64,000 nt of DNA from Pardosa pseudoannulata (lineage: Eukaryota > Arthropoda > Arachnida > Araneae > Lycosidae): contig CM063500.1 of the NCBI GenBank assembly GCA_032207245.1, forward strand, positions 60,022,161 through 60,086,160, given 5' to 3'. The notes under the pieces are model-generated. The model did not search any database and had not been told where the DNA came from. It saw only the letters and a program-made list of their open reading frames with translations. This document shows, one piece after another, positions 12,226 through 24,409 of the stretch. Every line of letters starts with the position of its first letter. Position 1 is the stretch's first letter. Position numbers and translations under genes: made by a program.

Positions 12226-12603
12226 GTGTGTAAAAAAAAAACGAAAGATTACCTCTTCGACAGGAACAATAGCTGAAACCACTACAGCACATACAAGTAG
12301 GAAAACTATCTAAATTTGAAAAAAGAAATTCATTTAAGAACACTTAAAACTATTTGTTATTAGATATTATAAGCATAATTGAAATTCCCTCTAATCTGAA
12401 GCAATAATCAAATACTTAAAAAGATTACTATATTATAAAACAAAAATATTTCAAATGCTATTATTTTTTTTAATCAAATTCTTCTGTTTTTCTATTCACA
12501 ACGGGGTTTAAAAAGATTCACAGACATATTACATATTATTCAAAAATATTATTCGTTAGAAACTAAAGTTGATTCCACAATTTTTTTATGCCCACTGCCA
12601 AGA

Positions 12604-13059
12604 ATGCAACTTTTCCTTAACGCAACTGCCAATATAGACATAATCTTTATGCCAAATATAGCTATGAAGCTGTTACTCCTTGAGCAGCATCCAAGGAGCA
12701 CGAGTAGCTTAAGGAATGCTACGAAAGCAAGTCACACGATGGGTCGGCATAATTTAAAATCAAGAACCAAGCTAAAGACCCCCCCACGCTATGCCTACTA
12801 CCTCCAAAGGTATCGTTTGAACTTGGAGGACATTGCGACCACAAACCTATTTTATGTACCCCAGTCGCCATTCATAAACACGATGATCTATGGCCGGTTC
12901 AAGCATCGAAATCACAATCTTCAGATTATGAGATTGACACTTTTGCCGAATGATCTGCCGCGGCTCGACAACATAGTTATACCAACATTAAAATTTTTTT
13001 TTGATAAAACTTCGAGCTTAATTTATTTTAATAATATATTTATTCTTATAATCCTTTAA
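12604..13059 (+). other. Unrecognised 151-codon open reading frame
   Basis: The reading frame 12604-13059 coincides with a locally GC-richer block (about 12600-12980) in AT-rich surroundings, which could mean old coding sequence. The predicted protein is basic in the middle (SRTKLKTPPRYAYYLQRYR) and ends in a hydrophobic AT-rich tail that is probably chance extension. I recognise no family. It could be a fragment of a transposon protein or a pseudogene. No promoter or splice context supports expression. Confidence 0.2.
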
Positions 13060-13408
13060 CATTAAGTACAAATCTAAACAAAAGGAAACTAGAGGTAATG
13101 TAATTATATATTTTTTATTCCTAAGAATTAGAGCTTGAATTTTTATTTAACAGATTTACTTTTATAATTACTGAACTGTTATAATAATATCTGTTATATA
13201 ACTGTTATATAATCTTTTATATAACTTTCATACACGTCTGGTATAGTTCAAGGAGACCGAATTGGCCTCATTTATATAAGTATGTATTTTCAGTGTTTTA
13301 CAAGCAGAATGTTAAAACATCCCATTCTATAACAATTGTTACTGTAATAAATGCTGCAATGTCGTTTATTGCTATTCTCTGTTATCATTCATATCTACTA
13401 CAAATTTA

Positions 13409-13857
13409 TCTTTTGTACCTCTGATCGGAAAAAAGTTAAATAACCTTCAAGGTGAAATGAAAAGAGAATTTTGAAATAAATCTTTTGTACCTCTGATCGG
13501 GAAAAAAGTTAAATTAGCTTCAGGGTGAAATGGAAAGAGAATTCTGAAATAAATCTTTTGTACCTCTGATCGGGAAAAAAGTAAAATAAGCCTCATGGTG
13601 AAATGGAAAGAGAATTCTGAAATAAATCTTTTGTACTTCTAATCGGGAAAAAAGTTAAATTAGCTTCAGGGTGAAATGGAAAGAGAATTCTGAAATAAAT
13701 CTTTTGTACTTCTAATCGGGAAAAAAGTTAAATTAGCTTCAGGGTGAAATGGAAAGAGAATTCTGAAATAAATCTTTTGTACCTCTGATCGGGAAAAAAG
13801 TAAAATAAGCCTCACGGTGAAATGGAAAAAGAATTCTGAAATAAATCTTTTGTACCT
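13409..13857. repeat. 73-bp tandem repeat, six units
   Basis: TCTTTTGTAC recurs at 13409, 13481, 13554, 13627, 13700, 13773 and 13846, a period of 72 to 73 bp. Each unit also contains GATCGGGAAAAAAGT and GGTGAAATGGAAAGAGAATT. Units vary slightly (TTAGCTTCAGG versus TAAGCCTCA(T/C)GG) in an alternating pattern. Confidence 0.95.
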
Positions 13858-14849
13858 ATCGACACATTTGTCGACTCATTATCAAGGACGTCAGAAGCAG
13901 AAACGAAAGGTATATTCCCTTTTATATAATGTATAGTTCTTCTAAATAATACCCTATTCTAAAAACAGTTTGCCCATTACTATATTAAATAATGATGTAA
14001 ATTAGTAATTACTTTAATGTAGCAATCGTATATTAAGGTAGTTGTAAAATTAGTTCATCACAAACAGAACTCACCTGGACGAAATCCATACTTCTCGAAT
14101 GCATATAGCTTTGATATAGAACCGTATTCCAAATTCAAAATTTCTATTGCTGAATATCGATGGAAATAAACACCTCTGTCTTATATACAATCTGGCGGCA
14201 AAAGAAAAATCAAAGTAGGGTCATTTTAGAATATTTACCAAAATATGACCCAGATCAAATCCCATAAAAAAATTGATTTTGAATTAGAGAGAAAACGTGC
14301 TACAATTTCATCAAGGCCACGTGAGAGTGGTCCATTTCCCATACTAAGCAGAATTCATTCAGAGCTCATTGCGGTTATACTCAAAAAGAAAAAACACCCG
14401 TAATTTTCTTATCGCACATCAGTCTGTTCTTTCTTCGATCACTCGCGATGGAGTAATTTATTTTCGAATTCCCGGACCGTGAAAGGCTAAACTGTAAATC
14501 AACGTGTTTTGAATGGTATATTAGATCACATTACAGGGCCATCATAATTTCAGATTTCAATAAAAATTAATGTTCTTGTTTACAAGGAAAAAATATCTAG
14601 GTATGCCAAAAACATTTCATTTTAGGGGTAAAAGGGTACAAATATTTTTTTTCCGCCTTAAATAACTCAAATTACCTCCTCACCCCCGAGCGAACAGTAA
14701 ATTATTTCTAAAAAGAAAAGGTAAGAAAATAGCTTGGTCTCGATTTTTTTTTCTTCAAATTTTAGCCGAAAAAAAAATTTAACACCTATTCTCAAATCCC
14801 TCTTAAATTTCCCATTGACTGACTTAAATTTACAAATGAATTTTACTGC
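13858..14849. other. AT-rich stretch with a possible minus-strand exon signal
   Basis: Mostly featureless. On the minus strand near 14196-14070 a TATATAAG box is followed by a short open stretch that ends in a strong donor CCAG|GTGAGT near 14073. This could be a promoter plus first exon, or chance. Nothing else is recognised. Confidence 0.25.
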
Positions 14850-17745
14850 GCCATAGATAAAATATAATGGATACCGATTTATTTTTTGAAAAGTAGAAAG
14901 GGGATTTGTTTAAATTGTAAAGTATTTTAGAAAAATTTTTGATATGTTCTTTTTTAAACCAAATAATTTCCCTTTACAACTTGATAGAAAAGAATACACA
15001 CCTGTTTAGTTTTTAAAAGATACAGAGAGGGGGATACTTCCAATTTAAAATAATAGGGGAATGGCATTAATACAGATTAAAAATTTTAAAATGGAGAGGA
15101 GGATATTTTTAAATTGTTAAGTATATTGAGAAAAATTTTGATACACTCTTTTTTACACCAAATAATTTTATTTTACAACTGGATAGAAAAGAATACACAC
15201 TGGTTTAGTTTTTAAAAAATACAGAAGTGGGGGGATACTTCCGATTTAAAATAATTGGGGAATGGCATGATTACCGATTTTACTTTTTTAAACAGAGATA
15301 GATACTTTTAAATTGTTAAGTATTTTTGAAAATATTTTGATATACTCTTTTTTAAACCAAATAATTTCATTTTACAACAAGATAGTAAAGAATACACACC
15401 GGTTCAGTTTGTAAAAAATACAGACGGGGTGGGGGGATACTTCCGATTTAAATATTATTGGGGAATGACATGAATACCGATTTAATTTTCTTTAAACGGA
15501 GATGGGGATACTTTTTAATTGTTAAGTATTTCGAAAAAAATTTTGATATACTCTTTATTAAACAAAATAATTTCACTTTACAACAGGATACAAAAGAATA
15601 CAAACCGGTTTACTTTTTAAAAAAATACAGAGAGGGGACACTTCCGATTTAAAATAATTGGAGAATGCCGTGAATACCGATTTCATTGTTTAAACGGAGA
15701 TGGGAATACTTTTAAATTGTTAAGTATTTTAGAAAAAATTTTCATATACTCTTTTTTAAACCAAATAATTTCACTTTACAACATGATAGTAAAGAATACA
15801 CACCGGTTCAGTTTGTAAAAAATACAGAGGGGGGATACTTCCGATTTAAATATTATTGGGGAATGGCATGAATACCGATTTCATTTTTTTTAAACGGAGA
15901 TGGGGATACTTTTTAATTGCTAAATATTTTGGAAAAAATTTTGATACATTCTTTATTAAACCAAATAATTTCACTTTACAACTTGACAGAAAAGAATACA
16001 CACCGGTTTAGTTTTGGAAAAATACAGAAGGGAGAGATACTTCCGATTAATTGGAGATAATTGGAGAATGGAATGAATACCGAATTCATTTTTTTAAACG
16101 GAGATGAAAATACTTTTAAATTGTTAAATATTTTGTAAAAAATTTTGATATACTCTTTATTAAACCAAATAATTTCACTTTACAACTTGACAGAAAAGAA
16201 TACACTCAGGTTTAGTTTTTAAAAAATACAGAGGGGAGGGATACTTCCGAATTTAAGTAATTGGGAAATACCGATTTCATTTTTTTAAAACAGATATAGG
16301 GATACTTTTAAATTCTGGAGTATTTTGGAAAAATTTTGATATTCTCTTTATTAAACCAAATAATTTCACTTTACAATAGGATAGAAAAGAATAGACATCG
16401 ATTTAGTTTTTAAAAAATACCGAGGGGGTATACTTTTGATTTAAAGTAATTGGGGAATGGCTTGAATACCGATTTCATTTTTTTTAAACAGAGATAAGGA
16501 TACTTTTAAATTAAGTATTTTTGAAAACTTTTTGATATACTCTTTATTGAACCAAATAATTTCACTTTACAACAGTATAGATAAGAATACACACCGGTTT
16601 AGTTTTTAAAAATTATAGAGTGGGGGATACTTCCGATTTAAAATAATTGGGGAATGGCATAAATGCCGATTTCATTTTATTTTAAACGAAGACGGGAATA
16701 CTTTTAAATTGTTAAGTATTTTGGAAAAATTTTTGATATACTCTTTATTAAACCAACTAATTTTACTTTACAACTGGATAGAAAAGAATACCGGCCGGTT
16801 TAGTTTTTAAAAATACAAAGGGGGGATACTTCCGATTTAAATATTATTGGGGAATGGCATGAAACCGATTTCATTCTTTTAAACGGAGATAGGGATACTT
16901 TTAAATTGTTAAGTAATTTGAAAAATGTTTTGATATACTCTTTTTTAAACAAAATAATTTTACTTTACAACTATATAGGAAAGAATACACACCGGTTTAG
17001 TTTTTAAAAAATAGAGAGGGGGGATACTTCTGATTTAAAATAATTGGGGAATAGCATGAATACCGATTTTATTTTTTTTTTTTTAAACAAGATGGGGATA
17101 CTTTTAAATTGTTAAGTATTTTTGAAAAATTTTTTTGATATACTCTTTTTTAAACCAAATAATTTCACTTTACAACGGGATAGAAAAGCATATACACCGG
17201 TTAATTTTTTAAAAAAATACAGGGGGGTTCTTCATATTTAAAATAATTGGGGAATGGCATGAATACCGAATTCATTTTTTTACACTGAGCTAGGGATACT
17301 TTTAAATTGTAAGTATTTTTGAAAAATTGTTTGATATATTCTTTTTTAAACTCAAATAAAGACACTTTTACAACATAATAGAAAGGAATAGATATCTTTT
17401 TAGTTTTCTAAAAATATAAAGGAGGGGATACTCTTAATTAAAACATTTTTGGGAATGGAATGAATACTAATTTAATTTTAAGAAATGGTAAAGGTGACTT
17501 TTAACTTTTACGTGCTAATAAAAATTAGATATTAAAATAAGTATACTACTAGTACTAATTTTTATGTACTAGTAAAAATTAGTACTAGTAGATTTTAGTA
17601 AAATTTGTATGTACTCTATTATAAAACGCAAATAATGACATTTTACAACATAGTAGAAAGATATAAACGCCTGTTGTTTTTTAATATACGGAGAAGTTGA
17701 TACTCTCAGTTTAAAATAAATTTGGGAATGGAATGGATACTTCGA
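14850..17745. repeat. Degenerate tandem array, about 200-bp units, about 14 copies
   Basis: A block built of ATACTCTTTATTAAACCAAA, TTTCACTTTACAAC, GAATACACACCGG, GATACTTCCGATTTAAA and GGGGAATGGCATGAATACCG recurs about every 190-205 bp. TTTACAAC landmarks occur near 14973, 15172, 15368 and so on to 17643. Units diverge most at the two ends (14850 and 17500-17745), as expected where unequal exchange no longer homogenises. There is no coding potential. Confidence 0.92.
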
Positions 17746-18545
17746 GAGAAAGCTTGGGTAAGATCGTTCAAGATCCACGACGGCCAGAGGAGATCGCCAT
17801 TTGTCCATAATGTAACGGGGGTGCTACAACTTCTTAGCTCTCTCGTGACTTGTATGAGGTCACAGGTACCCGAGTTTAAGGGTGACTTTTTAATGGAAGA
17901 CTTCATGAGAAAGGGTTGTTTACAAGAAGACCTGCTATTTGCATAATTTCTACGAATATGGATTCAGTTTAGATAAAGGCAGAGAGCATAGAGATTGGAG
18001 TATAGATTAATAGACAACCGTTTTCTTTACTAAGGCCTCTATTCAACCTGAGTTATCACCTTACGTTCATATGGAGAGAACCAGGGACCCGCTTCTTTCC
18101 CTCCAATGTCCACAAATTCCACTATTATAGCGCCGGAGGTTTAATGGCTTAGACAGGAATCATGATGGATGGCAGTACACCCTTCATGTCTTTGAAAAAG
18201 GCGTTGTGACTGCTGTGAGATATAGGAATGGAGTCTTAAACTTTGTTTCTTTTTCAGGGATGCAGTAGGCCTTCAGTTCATTTTAATGGACGATAACGGA
18301 AACCACATAGAGCTCTTCTAGTCAAAAATTTCTAGAAAGTGAGGCTATTTACCAAGCAGATCTCCAGACTTCAGCCCTATATTGTATGTCTACCACGCTC
18401 TGAGGAGTGCAATTGCGACTCGCAACCCCCTCCAAGAACCTTCCAGGATATGAAAATAGCTTTAGTTGTGTTAATTGATTCCCAGAATGTATGACTTTTC
18501 CTTTAACACATTGGTCATATGGGTGTAACCATAGTTATTTCATTA
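17746..18545 (+). pseudogene. Tc1/mariner-type transposase remnant
   Basis: Broken pieces of a Tc1-like DDE transposase are readable on the plus strand across frames. They include TGIMMDG near 18150, LHVFEKGVVTAVRYRNGVL near 18180-18240, DAVGLQFILMDDN near 18260-18300 (the second catalytic aspartate region), HALRSAIATRNP near 18400, and TFQDMKIALV after a frameshift. Stops and frameshifts show it is dead. The part before about 17990 is not clearly transposase. The last about 180 bp (from 18364) are repeated at 21384-21560 because the 3-kb duplication starts inside this pseudogene. Confidence 0.75.
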
Positions 18546-21383
18546 GCACTTTAGGGGTCATAGGTGACCAGCAAAGTAGATTGATCTTTGAGCTATCGTT
18601 CAGTGCTGCCCATCATGCTGTGTATTTCCCTATATAAAGTGACCACCTTGGTTCTGCATATTACTGCAATTTACCTTCAGTGCATTAATTGAAAAGCAAC
18701 AAACATGCCCATTAATGGTATGTGTGTGAAAAATAACTCGTTAGACACAAATGGTATTTTAAAGAGAAAATAGAAAATATCAAAATTACATATTTTCATA
18801 TCCCTTTACAAAATAAGCCTGAAAACCATTAGTTATTTTTCAATCAGCTTATATAAAAATCTATGGCTATAAACTTGTTAAAAGGATAGAAATATTTAAC
18901 CGATGCTTTGAATCTCATTAATATAAATTCATGTTGGGGTTACCGGCTGTCCATCTTAAAACAGAATCTATTTTGATATAGATTAGTTTGGTATAGCACC
19001 CTAATTTATAAAGGATTTAAGAACTAACTTCCAGCCTTAATGATTCAATTTGCCTATTACCTCCTCGGCTTTTTTTTTTTTTCCAGATTTATCATTCACA
19101 GTCAACTACTACTCTTCTTTCTATCAATGGAATCTCTCTAGATTCCAAACTGGTCACTATTCTCAGAGAGGGTTTATTCTCACCCTCCTGGACCTAGCCA
19201 TGGCTTAGATACGGACCGTATCTAAAAGGTCTCTAGAACAGATCTGAGTGCTTTCAATTTATAATTTTTGTTAATAACACCCTACATCAATGAAACATAA
19301 CGCTGAGCATGTTTGAGAATGATACAGTAATATGTATTACTAAACGGCTAAGTATTTTTTATGTATACACAGACCAAATTTTAGCTATGCCAAGGAAATG
19401 CTTGTCCCCTATACTAATCCATATCTACGTCACAACCATCAGCTTGACACATAAAAGAAGTCGGGCTCTTTTTGACATTAGAATCTCTTGTTAGTCTAAG
19501 AAAGTGGGACTAAGAGGCAAAGCAAATTTGCTTCTATCAAATTTAAGATCATCCCATTAATGATTGGAGATAACGATCTGGAGAAATAATCAGGCGTGCT
19601 AACACCAGTAACGTAGCGAATCCCGGACTAGTAACGCAGGGTCCCATGAACAAAAGCACCAACCAATAAGAGACGACCGAATAACGTCAGGTACCGAGTA
19701 GATATCGAGGCGATTGAAGAAGATAAAGATCAAGAAATTGTTAAGCTGGAATCCAATACATGTGTGAAGTTGGAATTGTTTAAGAGATCTTGCATTCTTG
19801 TTGTAGATAAAATTTTCCGTGGGTGTACAGGACAAATTTGTCCTGTTGACCCTGTGGCAAATTTTACTTTACCGGAACCCTTACCTCCGATCTATTTTTA
19901 GGCTCACCAGGAGCCCAATTAAGAATTTTGCTTACCCGATAATTTAACCAGCTCTTCAAGAGTTCCCTGTTTACATTGAAAACTGTTGTGAAATTTTCGA
20001 GTATTAGTTATTTATTTTATTTTATTTTTATTATTGCCAAAGCTGTGTCCACGGTCTGAGTCCGTATCTTCTTTCATCCACATCACTATCAGAAACAGAC
20101 GAAACTGGGAGACATTACACCATATACTTGCATCAATCTGCATTATAGATTATACTGATTTGGGAAATAGTAACGCAAGTAACTGCGATTTCTGTTGGAT
20201 CCTTACTATAACGTCACCATCGGGGAACCGCTGATGACCATCGATAAACTTCGGGACACATGTACACAGCACATTTTGGAAGATTCCATTTGTAAGTTTT
20301 AAAGGGTAGAAAAAAAATTTGAAATGATATAATAAATTTACATTTGAGATTCTGCAGATTATATTATAACTGCTGGTTATGCACTCTAACGGTTTTATCT
20401 GTTCTTCCTTGGTTTTTACTCAATTTCTTCTCGAAATATTTTAATTTTTATTTAACTATATGTCAAATTATTAAAAATAAACATTTGAAGTTATGGAGTT
20501 CATGTCTGTGATGCCTTGTTGCCTGCCGTGTCAGTCAGAAGTTGATATCAACTTCAGATCATGTCACAGCGTAGAGGCTTTAACTCTATAAGATATAACT
20601 CTATGGTTTCTATCAGCGCGAGTTTCGAAACCTCGCTATCATTTACAATAGTAAACATTTGTTCCGTCACTCGTGGCAATTTCTGACAATTTATGTTTTT
20701 AGTCTTTTAAAAAACACATTTGTCATAAGGCTTTTAAACTTTTGAATATTGTAGGATATCGAGTTTTGAAGGCAAGTAGCAATTTAAATAAGATTTTTAA
20801 TCAAAACCATACGGTAAAGGAAAAAAAAAAAAAATCTGTACTTGTCTGTTTTAAAAATAATTGTATGATTTATTTTTCGTTTAGCTCATTACTTCGATGT
20901 TTCAAAGTTAATAAGTTGGTTGATAGTCGACCATCCATGAATTTCTTTTCTCTTCTACTCATTTTCATATTACATGTTTGTAAAATACTTTATTCGCAAG
21001 TAAAATACAATGATCTAAAAGAAAACCTAGTGGACCTTTTAGAGATTTCTGGTAATATTTAAAAATCATTACCAACTTGATTCCAAGTTTAATTTCTAGT
21101 ACTTTTTGTTATTATTTTAGAATAAATTATTAAATGATTAATGTAAAATTGTGCTAAAAGAATGTATATAAGATATTACAGTATTAAAATTATAACAGGC
21201 CAACATATTTTCATCTAAAAATTAAGAGATTTAACTTTAAGAAACAGGGGCAATCCGTCCTCTGTTTACCATAATTTTTTTTAAAATCTCAGTGTAAAAA
21301 ATGTTTTAAAAAACTATTGATTAAAAGTTTAAATTAAGAAAATAATAATAAACAGAAATAGGGGAATCTGGGGTAAAATGGTC
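18364..21383 (+). repeat. 3.02-kb tandem duplication, unit A
   Basis: Unit A runs from CCAGACTTCAGCC (18364) to the partial pogo end GGGGTAAAATGGTCC at 21383. It is nearly identical to unit B, with only scattered substitutions and short homopolymer indels (the T-run at 19071 is shorter than that at 22093). It contains the 3' part of the Tc1 pseudogene, several hundred AT-rich bases, a short unexplained reading frame, and at its right end the first 23-24 bases of the pogo-like element. Confidence 0.95.
19650..19901 (+). other. Open frame without start codon, 83 codons, in duplication unit A
   Basis: The plus-strand frame opens after a stop at 19647 and closes at TAG 19899-19901. It reads KRRPNNVRYRVDIEAIEED, then LFKRSCILVVDKIFRGCTGQ, then PVANFTLPEPLPPIYF. 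There is no ATG, so if real it would be an exon or a pseudogene fragment. The base content is less AT-rich than its surroundings. A second short frame, TIGEPLMTIDKLRD, follows near 20210-20300. I recognise no family. Confidence 0.25.
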
Positions 21384-24300
21384 CCAGACTTCAGCCCTAT
21401 ATTGTATGTCTACCACGCTCTGAGGAGTGCAATTGCGACTCGCAACCCCCTCCAAGAACCTTCCAGGATATGAAAACAGCTTTAGTTGTGTTAATTGGTT
21501 CACAGAAGTGTATGACTTTTCCTTTAACACATTGGTCACATGGGTGTAACCATGGTTATTTCATTAGCACTTTAGGGGTTATAGGTGACCAGCAAAGTAG
21601 ACTGATCTTTGAGCTATCGTTCAGTGCTGCCCATCATGCTGTGTATTTCCCTATATAAAGTGACCACCTTGGTTCTGCATATTACTGCAATTTACCTTCA
21701 GTGCATTAATTGAAAAGCAACAAACATGCCCATTAATGGTATGTGTGTGAAAAATAACTCGTTAGACACAAATGGTATTTTAAAGAGAAAATAGAAAATA
21801 TCAAAATTACATATTTTCATATCCCTTTACAAAATAAGCCTGAAAACCATTAGTTACTTTTCAATCAGCTTATGTAAAAATCTATGGCTATAAACTTGTT
21901 AAAAGGATAGAAATATTTAACCGATGCTTTGAATCTCATTAATATAAATTCATGTTGGGGTTACCGGCTGTCCATCTTAAAACAGAATCTATTTTGATAT
22001 AGATTAGTTTGGTATAGCACCCTAATTTATAAAGGATTTAAGAACTAACTTCCAGCCTTAATGATTCAATTTGCCTATTACCTCCTCGGCGGTTTTTTTT
22101 TTTTTTTTCCAGATTTCATCACTCACAGTCAACTACTACTCTTCTTTCTATCAGTGGAATCTCTCTAGATTCCAAACTGGTCACTATTCTCAGAGAGGGT
22201 TTATTCTCACCTCCTGGACCTAGCCATGGCTTAGATACGGACCGTATCTAAAAGGTCTCTAGAACAGATCTGAGTGCTTTCAATTTATAATTTTTGTTAA
22301 TAACACCCTACATCAATGAAACATAACGCTGAGCATGTTTGAGAATGATACAGTAATATGTATTACTAAACGGCTAAGTATTTTTTATGTATACACAGAC
22401 CAAATTTTAGCTATGCCAAGGAAATGCTTGTCCCTATACTAATCCATATCTACGTCACAACCATCAGCTTGACACATACAAGAAGTCGGGCTCTTTTTGA
22501 CATTAGAATCTCTTGTTAGTCTAAGAAAGTGGGACTAAGAGGCAAAGCAAATTTGCTTCTGTCAAATTTAAGATCATCCCATTAATGATTGGAGATAACG
22601 ATCTGGAGAAATAATCAGGTTTGCTAACACCAGTAACGTAGCGAATCCCGGACTAGTAACGCAGGGTCCCATGAACAAAAGCACCAACCAATAAGAGACG
22701 ACCGAATAACGTCAGGTACCGAGTAGATATCGAGGCGATTGAAGAAGATAAAGATCAAGAAATTGTTAAGCTGGAATCCAATACATGTGTGAAGTTGGAA
22801 TTGTTTAAGAGATCTTGCATTCTTGTTGTAGATAAAATTTTCCGTGGGTGTACAGGACAAATTTGTCCTGTTGACCCTGTGGCAAATTTTACTTTACCGG
22901 AACCCTTACCTCCGATCTATTTTTAGGCTCACCAGGAGCCCAATTAAGAATTTTGCTTACCCGATAATTTAACCAGCTCTTCAAGAGTTCCCTGTTTACA
23001 TTGAAAACTGTTGTGAAATTTTCGAGTATTAGTTATTTATTTTATTTTATTTTTATTATTGCCAAAGCTGTGTCCACGGTCTGAGTCCGTGTCTTCTTTC
23101 ATCCACATCACTATCAGAAACAGACTAAACTGGGAGACATTACACCATATACTTGCATCAATCTGCATTATAGATTATACTGATTTGGGAAATAGTAACG
23201 CAAGTAACTGCGATTTCTGTTGGATCCTTACTATAACGTCACCATCGGGGAACCGCTGATGACCATCGATAAACTTCGGGACACATGTACACAGCACATT
23301 TTGGAAGATTCCATTTGTAAGTTTTAAAGGGTAGAAAAAAAATTTGAAATGATATAATAAATTTACATTTGAGATTCTGCAGATTATATTATAACTGCTG
23401 GTTATGCACTCTAACGGTTTTATCTGTTCTTCCTTGGTTTTTACTCAATTTCTTCTCGAAATATTTTAATTTTTATTTAACTATATGTCAAATTATTAAA
23501 AATAAACATTTGAAGTTATGGAGTTCATGTCTGTGATGCCTTGTTGCCTGCCGTGTCAGTCAGAAGTTGATATCAACTTCAGATCATGTCACAGCGTAGA
23601 GGCTTTAACTCTATAAGATATAACTCTATGGTTTCTATCAGCGCGAGTTTCGAAACCTCGCTATCATTTACAATAGTAAACATTTGTTCCGTCACTCGTG
23701 GCAATTTCTGACAATTTATGTTTTTAGTCTTTTAAAAAACACATTTGTCATAAGGCTTTTAAACTTTTGAATATTGTAGGATATCGAGTTTTGAAGGCAA
23801 GTAGCAATTTAAATAAGATTTTTAATCAAAACCATACGGTAAAGGAAAAAAAAAAAAAATCTGTACTTGTCTGTTTTAAAAATAATTGTATGATTTATTT
23901 TTCGTTTAGCTCATTACTTCGATGTTTCAAAGTTAATAAGTTGGTTGATAGTCGACCATCCATGAATTTCTTTTCTCTTCTACTCATTTTCATATTACAT
24001 GTTTGTAAAATACTTTATTCGCAAGTAAAATACAATGATCTAAAAGAAAACCTAGTGGACCTTTTAGAGATTTCTGGTAATATTTAAAAATCATTACCAA
24101 CTTGATTCCAAGTTTAATTTCTAGTACTTTTTGTTATTATTTTAGAATAAATTATTAAATGATTAATGTAAAATTGTGCTAAAAGAATGTATATAAGATA
24201 TTACAGTATTAAAATTATAACAGGCCAACATATTTTCATCTAAAAATTAAGAGATTTAACTTTAAGAAACAGGGGCAATCCGTCCTCTGTTTACCATAAT

Positions 24301-24409
24301 TTTTTTTAAAATCTCAGTGTAAAAAATGTTTTAAAAAACTATTGATTAAAAGTTTAAATTAAGAAAATAATAATAAACAGAAATAGGGGAATCTGGGGTA
24401 AAATGGTCC
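21384..24409 (+). repeat. 3.02-kb tandem duplication, unit B
   Basis: Second unit of the duplication, running from CCAGACTTCAGCC (21384) to AAAATGGTCC (24409). Its right end continues directly into the complete pogo-like element, so unit B carries the original junction. Features correspond to unit A shifted by about 3020-3025 bp, and the open frame recurs at 22675-22926. Confidence 0.95.
22675..22926 (+). other. Open frame without start codon, copy in duplication unit B
   Basis: Repeats the 19650-19901 frame. The frame is preserved, but the duplication is too recent for this to show selection. Function unknown. Confidence 0.25.

Noticed and set aside
20742..21062. 106-codon frame (repeated at 23767)
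   Set aside because: It lacks an ATG at its start, is lysine- and phenylalanine-rich as expected of AT-rich DNA, and is duplicated only as part of the 3-kb unit.
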